Positions 1 to 5,109 of a stretch of DNA of 5,109 bases are shown piece by piece. How positions within the stretch are numbered: the stretch's first letter is position 1; each line of letters begins with the position of its first letter. The DNA is from Candidatus Sulfotelmatobacter sp. (GTDB lineage Bacteria > Acidobacteriota > Terriglobia > Terriglobales > Acidobacteriaceae). A program made the translations under genes and the position numbers. Location of the stretch: assembly GCA_030037515.1 (NCBI GenBank), contig JASHRE010000250.1, forward strand, positions 1-5,109, in the 5' to 3' direction. The notes beneath the pieces were generated by a model. It saw only the letters and a list, made by a program, of their open reading frames with translations. It searched no databases and was not told where the DNA came from.

Positions 1-348
1 CATGGTCATCAGAATTGCGGAAGCCACCGGGGTAAACAGATGCCCTTGACCGATCAAGACTCCGAGGACGAAAGTGACGATCAAAGCCACTGAAGTCGTC
101 ATTTCCAGCGAGCGTTCGACCAACAAGCTGCGCCCATTGATATAGGCAACGAGTACGAACACACCCGCCAAACAAACCACGGCGAACTGAACGGACACCA
201 GCGCCGTAAGGGTTCCGAGCAGCGCCGTGATCGAAAATGTTCGGACTCCAGTTTCTTTGTGCGACCACGCACGTTCGAAACCGACAAGCAGACCCACACC
301 CAGCGCAATCGCAATTTTGACCGCAACTTCGGACGGATGAAAGATCAT
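1..348 (-). CDS. MgtC/SapB-type integral membrane protein, N-terminal part (runs off the window)
   Basis: The frame is open for 116 codons from an ATG at 348 to the window edge, so the C-terminus is missing. The protein is very hydrophobic. A first membrane segment lies at about residues 8-24 (VKIAIALGVGLLVGFER), followed by a short charged loop with W28, E32 and R36. Further segments lie at about 38-52, 54-70 and 86-101. The G-L-L-V-G-F-E-R start followed by a G-V-R-T-F-S-I-T-A-L-L-G block is typical of the MgtC/SapB family, in the branch that often carries a DUF4010 C-terminal half. Family members are inner-membrane proteins; MgtC itself is linked to magnesium limitation and virulence, but the role of this branch is not established. 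The ATG at 348 fits the usual family start just before the first helix, although no good ribosome site precedes it. It lies 19 bases after the zinc-ribbon gene on the same strand, so the two probably share a transcript. Confidence 0.8.
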   Translation of the reverse strand, partial: MIFHPSEVAVKIAIALGVGLLVGFERAWSHKETGVRTFSITALLGTLTALVSVQFAVVCLAGVFVLVAYINGRSLLVERSLEMTTSVALIVTFVLGVLIGQGHLFTPVASAILMTM

Positions 349-367
349 TTCGCTAATGGTAAAACAA

Positions 368-688
368 TCACTCCCGATACCACCGCGAATGCGGCGACCA
401 CCGGCTGCACGAGAGGCACCGGGTTCCAGTGCACTGAAGGAAGCGCGCGGGGCATACCCCGCGCGTATGAAACGTATTCCACGTATTCGACGAATGACCG
501 CACTTGTAGAACCGTTGATCGTCTTTGCGTCGTGACCATCCGCACAGGGAACAGCGGATGCGTGGCGGTTCCGATTCGCCGGGTTTCCTCTGTGCGGAGA
601 GCAAGGAAGATTGAGGCAAGGCTCCGGGGCGAAGATTCGAGTGAATGATTTCCCCGGCAAGCCAAAAAGGATACACTGGAAAACCCAT
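368..688 (-). CDS. Small cysteine-rich zinc-ribbon-like protein
   Basis: This 106-residue frame has a C-terminal half with a clear metal-site pattern: C46-x2-C49, C63-G-H, C79-P, C86, then C91-x2-C94. It ends in R-W-S-P-H-S-R-W-Y just before the stop. The motif N-T-W-N-T-F-H-T-R-G-V-C-P (68-80) and the W-S-P-H ending recall, from memory, a small uncharacterised family of double zinc-ribbon proteins; no function is known to me. Two knuckles look incomplete: C63 has no partner three residues away, and R82 stands where a second cysteine after C79-P would be expected. This could mean a small deletion and a substitution, or a degenerate copy. Residues 1-40 look unlike a conserved domain, so the true start may lie later, for example a TTG at codon 29 (604). 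The gene is divergent from cpaF and sits directly upstream of the MgtC-like gene, probably in one operon. A nucleic-acid or protein-binding role is only an inference from the fold. Confidence 0.55.
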   Translation of the reverse strand: MGFPVYPFWLAGEIIHSNLRPGALPQSSLLSAQRKPGESEPPRIRCSLCGWSRRKDDQRFYKCGHSSNTWNTFHTRGVCPARFLQCTGTRCLSCSRWSPHSRWYRE

Positions 689-822
689 TCAGCACTTGCA
701 ATGCATATCAACAAGCGCTTAACTACTCGTGGTCACCATTTCTTGTGAAAAGTGCTCTCGGAGTTTGGTCCGGAGTAACGTGACCAGGACTCATTAATTC
801 ATCGTGAGATCATCATAGTCAT
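689..822. promoter_or_regulatory. Divergent intergenic region between zinc-ribbon gene and cpaF
   Basis: This 134-base gap separates two genes read outward, so promoters for both should lie here. It is richer in A+T than its flanks. It contains a perfect 7-base inverted repeat, TGGTCAC (730-736) and GTGACCA (780-786), whose centres are 50 bases apart. It also contains the 8-base palindrome AAGCGCTT (713-720) and a repeated CGGAGT (769-774 region and just before it). These could be operator half-sites or chance. No convincing -35/-10 pair is visible: TTGCAA at 696-701 has only a poor -10 partner at 719-724. The ribosome site ahead of cpaF is weak; GTGAG at 804-808 lies 14 bases before the ATG. 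Confidence 0.35.
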
Positions 823-2151
823 ATGGCTAGCGCAGTGCCACTCTCCGACGACGGGAAAATCCCAGGCGGCTTAGATTTTCGTACCTATCAAGAACTGAAA
901 ATCTCTATCCATCGCTTCCTGCTGGACAAGATCGATCTCAAGAAGATTTCCGCTCCAGACGATGCATCTCGCTCGCAAATACACGCTTTGCTCCAGGATG
1001 TCGTTGCTCGTCTCAAAGTTCCCTTTAGCGGTGCCGATCGGGAACAACTCGCGCTTGAAATCGTGAGTGAAGTTTTCGGCCTGGGCCCTCTGGAACCGTT
1101 GATGCAAGACCCGAGTGTCACCGACATTTTGATCAACGGGTCCAGAGAGGTTTACGTGGAACGCGGCGGTGTCTTGGAAGAGACCAAAGTCATCTTCAAG
1201 GACGATGCGCATTTGGTGCGTCTCGTTCAAAGAATCGTTTCCGCGGCGGGGCGCCGTATTGACGAATCGTCGCCCATGGTGGACGCTCGCCTTGCTGACG
1301 GGTCCCGTGTGAACGTGATCCTTCCACCCTTGGCCATTGACGGCCCGCATCTTTCAATCCGTCGATTTGGCCGCCATGCTGTCACCGAGAATGACCTCTT
1401 AGCCAATCAGACTTTGACCGCGCCCATGGTGGGTCTGTTGCAGCTTGCGGTGGCGGCACGTCTAAACATCGTGATTTCTGGCGGAACCGGCTCCGGGAAA
1501 ACCACGCTGCTGAATGTGCTCTCCGGCTACATCTCGCCGAAGGAACGTATCGTTACCATCGAGGATTCGGCGGAATTGCAGCTCAAGCAGCGCCACGTTG
1601 TCCGACTGGAGTGCCGCCCGCCGAACGCGGACGGGAAGGGAGCCGTTCAAGCCCGGCAACTAGTCATCAACAGTCTCCGCATGCGTCCCAACCGTATCAT
1701 TGTCGGCGAGGTGAGGAGCGAGGAAGCGCTTGACATGTTGCAGGCGATGAACACGGGTCACGAAGGATCGCTGACCACCATTCACGCCAACAGTCCGCGA
1801 GATTCCTTGGTTCGCCTGGAAACGATGGCCATGATGGCCAATTTGAATCTAGCAGAGAAGGCCATTCGCAAACAGATTGTGTCCGCTATCAGTTTGGTCC
1901 TCCAGGTTGCGCGTTTTAGCGACGGAAGCCGCCGCGTTACCCATATCACCGAAGTGACGGGGATGGAGGGGGACGTGATTTCCCTCCAGGATCTGTTCCT
2001 CTTCGATAGGCAGAGAGTTTCGGCAGATGGCCGAACGGTGGGAACTTTCACCGCCACAGGAATCAGGCCAAAGTTTGCTGAAAAGCTCAAGGCCGCAGGC
2101 TTTGATTTACCTCCCAAAATGTTCGAGCAGACCAGCAGGAGCTGGAGCTAA
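823..2151 (+). CDS. cpaF: CpaF/TadA-type secretion ATPase for tight-adherence (Flp) pilus assembly
   Basis: This cytoplasmic hexameric ATPase of the type II/IV secretion family powers assembly, and in some systems retraction, of Flp/Tad pili at the inner membrane. At 442 residues it has normal family length and appears complete. The N-terminal part (about 20-110) carries the Y-Q-E-L-K region and the conserved F-G-L-G-P-L-E-P-L block at 85-93, followed by D-I-L-I-N-G at 101-106. The nucleotide-binding half has H-L-S-I-R-R-F (176-182), Walker A G-G-T-G-S-G-K-T (220-227), the Asp box I-V-T-I-E-D (243-248), Walker B I-I-V-G-E-V-R (292-298) and the His box G-H-E-G-S-L-T-T-I-H-A-N-S (312-324). The ATG at 823 is the first start in the frame and gives the expected N-terminus, though its ribosome site is poor. 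Tad clusters normally place tadB and tadC directly after this gene. Here the next 150 bases are empty and an integrase fragment on the other strand follows. It is therefore an orphan within this window; partner genes could lie elsewhere in the genome. Confidence 0.95.
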   Translation: MASAVPLSDDGKIPGGLDFRTYQELKISIHRFLLDKIDLKKISAPDDASRSQIHALLQDVVARLKVPFSGADREQLALEIVSEVFGLGPLEPLMQDPSVTDILINGSREVYVERGGVLEETKVIFKDDAHLVRLVQRIVSAAGRRIDESSPMVDARLADGSRVNVILPPLAIDGPHLSIRRFGRHAVTENDLLANQTLTAPMVGLLQLAVAARLNIVISGGTGSGKTTLLNVLSGYISPKERIVTIEDSAELQLKQRHVVRLECRPPNADGKGAVQARQLVINSLRMRPNRIIVGEVRSEEALDMLQAMNTGHEGSLTTIHANSPRDSLVRLETMAMMANLNLAEKAIRKQIVSAISLVLQVARFSDGSRRVTHITEVTGMEGDVISLQDLFLFDRQRVSADGRTVGTFTATGIRPKFAEKLKAAGFDLPPKMFEQTSRSWS

Positions 2152-2175
2152 ATCTTTTGGGTGCCCGTTGACCGT

Positions 2176-2198
2176 GCGCCTAGCGGCGCCGCTTGCGC
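2176..2198. terminator. Possible weak terminator hairpin after cpaF
   Basis: About 25 bases after the cpaF stop lies the 12-base palindrome AGCGGCGCCGCT (2182-2193), flanked on both sides by GCGC (2176-2179 and 2195-2198). It could fold into a GC-rich hairpin, but the loop must be taken from the palindrome itself and no T-run follows. An intrinsic terminator is only weakly supported. The rest of 2152-2301 shows no gene. Confidence 0.2.
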
Positions 2199-2301
2199 TC
2201 CACCCGGCCTCGACTATAGTCTGCGAATCGCCGGCTCGTGAGTTTCGCGCTCATCGCACCTGTTCGATCTTCTTGGACTAGCCGAAACCCCAGCTTTAAG
2301 T

Positions 2302-2607
2302 TTAAGGTGTGCCCAGTTTTGTGCCCGGCGGCGGTTTGGTGCCCTTTGCGGCCAGAGTGGAAACGAACGCGAGGGGGGGATAAATACGGGGCCATCCAAA
2401 CTTCTCACAAATGCCAATGGCATCGGCAAGGTCAGACTGAGAAACGGTTGCATAGCGCTCAAATACACTGGCCAGCGACCGATCTTCATAATCACACCCT
2501 CTCTGTGTTCCTGACTCGAGTCGAATGGTCCCGGCGAGCAGGCCGACTTGCTTAACTCGCATGCTCAAGAGTTCCCCGATTCTCAAGCCGTAGGTTCGAC
2601 TATCCAC
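2302..2607 (-). pseudogene. Tyrosine recombinase (phage-type integrase) remnant with internal deletion
   Basis: Residues are counted from a GTG at 2607, which is probably not a true start. Residues 6-34 match the first catalytic block of tyrosine integrases: Y-G-L-R-I-G-E-L-L, with the catalytic Arg at position 9, then R-V-K-Q-V and G-T-I-R-L-E. Only about ten residues later comes the C-terminal block, R-S-L-A-S-V-F-E-R-Y (43-52), with the likely nucleophile Tyr52, then V-S-Q-S-D-L-A-D-A (55-63). In intact family members these blocks are separated by roughly 80-120 residues that include the His-x-x-Arg motif. That part is missing here, as are the N-terminal arm-binding and core-binding domains. 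The fragment cannot be an active recombinase. The tail ends in G-T-K-L-G-T-P before the stop. It lies just downstream of and opposite to cpaF, so it probably marks an old island boundary or a deletion end point. Confidence 0.75.
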
Positions 2608-2637
2608 GCCCCCAGGCTTGTGAGACTTGCCACTCAG

Positions 2638-3281
2638 TTACCATCTCGGTTCCACACGGCAGAGACTCCATATCTGGCTGTAAACAAATCGCTTAGAACG
2701 GCGAAAAACCAACGGCGGATAGTTCACACAAAGGTTGTCCGCAGTCGGGCCTGAGATTTCACCTTGAGAATCCACAATGAACGAGCCGAACCGTGTCGCG
2801 TCACCGGCAGATTCTGGGACTCTAACCGGCGCAATTTCAACGCGATGTGCAGAGGAAGATACTAACAGGCGAAACAGAAGTGAATTTTGACCGGTCTGAT
2901 CCCGTGTCTCGCCAGCGAAATGACGGTAACTCGCAGAGATATTGAAAGTTACCGCCATCGATGTGGTGTAGCGATGCATTTCGAAATCATTTGGAGCTGA
3001 AGAGAGGGACGCGGACGCACTAGCGGAGATGGTGAGGAAAGGCAAAAATCCGATGCCGGGACAAGGCGGTGGGCCGCGGCCGTGCTGTCGCGCGTCCCCG
3101 AATGCAAATATTTGTTGCTGGAGTGTCGATTTGCGACGCCGCCGTTCGATTTACCAGCGAGGAAGGGCAGCGTCCACAGTTTGCCGGCTTGGCATTCCGA
3201 AAAGCCGACGCCGATTGGCAGCCCGGACAGATCACGATCTACTACAGCACGTGAGCAATGAGACCGGCAACGTGAGGACTT
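2638..3281. other. Gene-poor stretch with no recognised gene
   Basis: About 640 bases between the integrase remnant and the LytTR gene hold nothing I recognise. The longest open frame is on the minus strand. It is open from about 3148 to a TAA at 2638, with no ATG near its beginning (first candidate is a TTG at 3045). From residue 1 of that TTG the product would start with a hydrophobic, serine/alanine-rich stretch and then become a polar sequence without known motifs. Codon third positions show no clear bias, so coding is doubtful. A plus-strand frame at 3069-3254 is equally anonymous. No tRNA, CRISPR or strong hairpin was seen. Confidence 0.4.
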
Positions 3282-3899
3282 TTGGATAACGGCGATCCGC
3301 GTATTCGGCAAGTTGTAAGGGCCGCGGGTGAAGAAGTGCCGCCATCGAGGCGGCCTGTCGTTCCCGCTAGGGCAGAGCACCATCACCCGATTCCGACTTT
3401 GGGGAAGACAAAGGTTGATGAGCCTGTCGTACCCTCCGGCGAGTGCATCGGAGAGCCTCTCGCCAGCGGATTCGGGCAACGGGCGGCAGCGAGATCAACC
3501 GTCAGCAGGGCTTTACCCCAGACACGATCGCGCGCATTAGGAAAGTCTGCGCGTATTGCGATCAAAGCCAACGGAAAGATCCTCTTCATCGATGCAGGGG
3601 ACATCGTCGCAGTGAAAGCCCAAGGGAACTATGTCTTGTTATTCCGTACTTCAAGTTCGCACATGCTTCGCGAATCTATCTCGACGATTCAGAAAAAACT
3701 TGATCTGTACGGGTTTGTACGGATACATCGTTCAGTGCTGGTGAACGCTACACTAGTTGATGAGATTCATCCACGGCCTACCGGCGAGTATGTTCTCCGC
3801 GTGCGGGGAGGAAGGGAGTTCAGAGTCACTCGTACTTACAAGAGGAATCTGCAACTCCTGGCGCAGTTGTGGGTGGGCACGGAGGGTTTTGCCGAATAG
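3282..3899 (+). CDS. Stand-alone LytTR-domain DNA-binding regulator
   Basis: This is a predicted cytoplasmic transcription factor. The 205-residue frame has a complete LytTR domain at about 91-195. It opens with R-I-A-I-K-A-N-G-K-I-L-F-I, continues with D-I-V-A-V-K-A-Q-G-N-Y-V (107-118), and carries the hallmark F-V-R-I-H-R-S-V-L-V-N (145-155). It closes with F-R-V-T-R-T-Y-K (180-187), the segment preceding the last helix. The usual N-terminal receiver domain of LytR/AgrA-type regulators is absent. Residues 1-88 are rich in Pro, Arg and Ala, look disordered and match nothing I know. The start is uncertain: TTG at 3282 has GAGG only four bases upstream, and a later start such as GTG at 3336 is possible. 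No histidine kinase lies nearby, so its input signal is not visible. A six-base stem, GCCGCC/GGCGGC (3338-3354), lies within the N-terminal part. A strong hairpin follows the stop by 21 bases. Confidence 0.82.
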   Translation: MDNGDPRIRQVVRAAGEEVPPSRRPVVPARAEHHHPIPTLGKTKVDEPVVPSGECIGEPLASGFGQRAAARSTVSRALPQTRSRALGKSARIAIKANGKILFIDAGDIVAVKAQGNYVLLFRTSSSHMLRESISTIQKKLDLYGFVRIHRSVLVNATLVDEIHPRPTGEYVLRVRGGREFRVTRTYKRNLQLLAQLWVGTEGFAE

Positions 3900-3913
3900 G
3901 ATCGGATAGGATC
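3896..3913. repeat. Short tandem repeat at the end of the LytTR gene
   Basis: ATAGGATC occurs at 3896-3903 and again at 3906-3913, a 10-base period that overlaps the TAG stop codon. It could be a protein-binding direct repeat spaced by one helical turn or a small duplication. No function can be read from it. Confidence 0.4.
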
Positions 3914-3920
3914 ATTTATT

Positions 3921-3942
3921 CACCGTGCTTTTTGGCACGGTG
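3921..3942 (+). terminator. Hairpin downstream of the LytTR gene, probable terminator
   Basis: CACCGTGC (3921-3928) and GCACGGTG (3935-3942) form a perfect 8-base stem with a six-base T-rich loop, 21 bases after the LytTR stop codon. The position suits transcription termination. The plus-strand side lacks a T-run after the stem, so it is not a textbook intrinsic terminator. Read from the other strand it is followed by AATAAAT, which is also weak. Confidence 0.5.
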
Positions 3943-4655
3943 TGGGCAGTCCTTGCGGATCGTGGCCGTGGCTTGCTGGGTGAGACGTCACTAAGTAAGA
4001 GCTGAAGGTTGGCGAGCGATTGCTGCTAGCTCTGCATCGAGTCCGCTTTGATGATCTAGATAAGTCTAACCTGCTTGGCACTTTCTTCATCCAGTTGGAT
4101 CTGCTGCTGGCAAAGGTCTGAGCTGTCGTCCTCTTCGCTCGAGGTTGAGGAAAACTCGAAGAGCCACGGTCCCGCTCGCGGCGTCGCCGACTATCGCCGT
4201 GCCACCCCTTCCCATGCTCCCAGCTCTCATTCACCCGATTTCTGTCTCATGCTCCCGACGGACCCGTCCCACTTCTGTAATTGCGGGGGAAGATCGTTGC
4301 GCGCTGCTGCATCCGGCGCGTTCTCTTGACTTCTGGTCGCTCCGCTCGCGCGATTCACTTAGACTTTACCGAGAGGTTCCTTTTTCCACTCGAATCATTC
4401 ACGATTTGGGATTTAGCGCTGTTCTGCTCCGCAATGGTGTAGTCGAACACAGGATCGTGCTGATCATACGCGTGTGCAATTCAGCCAACTGCGCAAAAGT
4501 TCTCGCGATCACCTGCACCACCACCACCCCGTTGGCCTCGATCACCTGCTCGAACCTGAAGGGCGGGCGGCGTGAACAATGCCCTGGATGCGATCTTCGG
4601 TGCGTTCACGATGCCGCCCTTGGTGCTGGCGAAAGAATCTCCGCGGCTCGGCCGG
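3943..4655. other. Long stretch without a recognisable gene
   Basis: About 710 bases between the hairpin and the IS110 fragment give no recognised gene on either strand. Long plus-strand frames here have the Arg/Ser/Pro-rich composition of random GC-rich DNA. Short minus-strand islands look slightly more protein-like. One ends at 4399 and contains F-E-Q-V-I-E-A-N-G-V-V-V-V-Q-V. Another, 41 codons at 4355-4480, contains D-P-V-F-D-Y-T-I-A-E-Q. A third, near 4240-4330, contains L-P-P-Q-L-Q-K-W-D-G. They sit in different frames with stops between them, which would fit one or more decayed genes, but none can be named. Confidence 0.4.
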
Positions 4656-4858
4656 CACAACTTTCTTCCGCTCCTCCACCCGATTCTGCACCCGGCGCGT
4701 CTGTTCCTTATCCGGCCGTAAATGCCGCGGCCGGTCGCAGCAGATCCAGCGGCAGACTGGGCATCTCGCGGATCATCCTTCGCTCCGGACGGATACAGCG
4801 CTTTGCGCATCGCGGCCGACAGGTCGAAAGGCGCTGGGAACAGGTGCAGGCACTCGTG
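4656..4858 (-). pseudogene. IS110-family transposase remnant, frameshifted
   Basis: Three consecutive minus-strand segments in three different frames line up with the N-terminal RuvC-like part of IS110-family DEDD transposases. The first (about 4858-4757) reads L-H-L-F-P-A-P, then R-K-A-L-Y-P-S-G-A-K-D-D-P-R-D-A, which holds the conserved K-x-D-x-x-D-A region with catalytic aspartates. The second (4758-4735) reads S-L-P-L-D-L-L-R. The third (4727-4656) reads R-H-L-R-P-D-K-E-Q-T-R-R-V-Q and then V-E-E-R-K-K-V-V. In intact enzymes these follow one another without a break, so at least two indels have occurred. The beginning of the protein, and everything after about residue 130 including the C-terminal Ser-containing domain, is not found. 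The element is dead. IS110 elements usually lack terminal inverted repeats, so its ends cannot be set. Confidence 0.75.
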
Positions 4859-4877
4859 TTGGCATGTTGCTGTGCAT

Positions 4878-5108
4878 TCAAGGATTTGGGTGCCTGTTGA
4901 GCAACGATAAGGGGGTGGCGGTACAGCGAGTGTGCAGCAGATTTCTTAGTCGCGGGCTCGGTCGCGAAACCTCCTCCGGCTCAAGCCAGACTCTCCGTCT
5001 GTCTGCCCAGCCGACGACCGTTCCAACGTTCAGCTCTTGCGCACAACCACCTCCCGCTGCCGCGACCCAACCAAATCCGAGCCAACAGAGTAGAAGCACA
5101 CGCTTCAT
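4878..5108 (-). CDS. Secreted-protein N-terminus, probably truncated
   Basis: The ATG at 5106-5108, at the extreme right edge, opens a 76-residue frame. It has a clear signal peptide: M-K-R, a hydrophobic core V-L-L-L-C-W-L-G-F-G-W-V-A-A-A, and a plausible signal-peptidase site after G-C-A (residues 21-23), giving a mature start Q-E-L-N-V-G-T-V-V-G. The residues before Cys22 (G-G-G) do not form a proper lipobox, so a lipoprotein is less likely. After about residue 50 the sequence becomes Arg/Pro/Leu-rich and unremarkable, and it stops about 20 bases before the IS110 remnant. A longer exported protein cut short by insertion or frameshift is a reasonable reading, but the family is not recognised. 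Its ribosome site lies outside the window. Confidence 0.35.
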   Translation of the reverse strand: MKRVLLLCWLGFGWVAAAGGGCAQELNVGTVVGWADRRRVWLEPEEVSRPSPRLRNLLHTRCTATPLSLLNRHPNP

Positions 5109-5109
5109 A

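Noticed and set aside
444..465. Perfect 9-base hairpin CGCGCGGGG / CCCCGCGCG with a four-base loop, looking like a terminator
   Set aside because: It lies inside the zinc-ribbon coding frame, where it encodes the conserved R-G-V-C-P-A-R stretch, and has no T-run on either side.
464..488. Three CGTAT copies at a 9-base period
   Set aside because: They fall in the codons of the N-T-W-N-T-F-H-T segment, whose repeated Thr codons (ACG) explain the periodicity.
537..597. Two overlapping inverted repeats (CATCCGC/GCGGATG and CCGCACAG/CTGTGCGG) suggesting a switching RNA leader
   Set aside because: Both fall within the minus-strand small-protein frame around the C-x2-C codons, and no known riboswitch core is present.
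820..831. CATATGGCTAGC at the cpaF start, identical to the NdeI-NheI start of common expression vectors
   Set aside because: The flanks do not continue as vector: there is no strong AAGGAG site upstream and no tag sequence downstream, while the cpaF sequence runs on normally. Chance is the simpler explanation.
2580..2612. GGTTCGACT resembling a tRNA T-arm, which would have made a natural integration site
   Set aside because: The flanking bases do not form a T-stem, and no acceptor, D-arm or anticodon arm could be folded; the bases encode part of the integrase block instead.
2949..3479. Minus-strand frame of 176 codons overlapping the start of the LytTR gene
   Set aside because: No recognisable motif, an atypical start, and it overlaps a better-supported gene on the other strand.
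4145..4900. Plus-strand frame of 251 codons
   Set aside because: Its Arg/Ser/Ala-rich product has no motifs, and it runs antisense through the IS110 remnant, so it is a shadow of GC-rich DNA.

Overview
This is bacterial DNA of moderate to high GC, and it reads as an accessory stretch rather than a compact core operon. The lineage cannot be fixed from the sequence alone. The stand-alone LytTR regulator, the integrase fragment type and the small zinc-ribbon protein recall Acidobacteriota genomes from memory, so that assignment is an inference of modest confidence.

Left part (1-822): a minus-strand gene pair transcribed toward the window edge. A small cysteine-rich zinc-ribbon protein (368-688) is followed after 19 bases by the first 116 residues of an MgtC/SapB-type membrane protein (1-348), which runs off the window. 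A 134-base gap (689-822) separates this pair from a divergent plus-strand gene and probably holds promoters for both directions.

Centre (823-2151): one intact, well-conserved gene, the CpaF/TadA secretion ATPase that powers tight-adherence (Flp-type) pili. All expected nucleotide-binding motifs are present. No TadB/TadC membrane-platform genes follow it. The next recognisable item, on the opposite strand, is a broken tyrosine recombinase (2302-2607) with its middle deleted. This suggests that a mobile island once inserted or recombined here.

Right part (2638-5109): mostly gene-poor and decayed. About 640 bases hold no recognised gene. Then comes a short plus-strand regulator with an intact LytTR DNA-binding domain (3282-3899), followed by a strong hairpin that may end its transcript. 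From 3943 to about 4655 I recognise nothing. A minus-strand IS110-family transposase fragment, split over three reading frames, lies at 4656-4858. At the far right edge a minus-strand frame begins with a clear signal peptide (5108) but loses any recognisable content before it reaches the IS110 remnant.

Functionally, only cpaF, the zinc-ribbon/MgtC pair and the LytTR regulator look alive. The two recombinase remnants and the long non-coding stretches mark this as a recombination-prone region. I see no complete new multi-gene system. The most interesting items are the orphan cpaF and the unusual zinc-ribbon partner of the MgtC-like protein.
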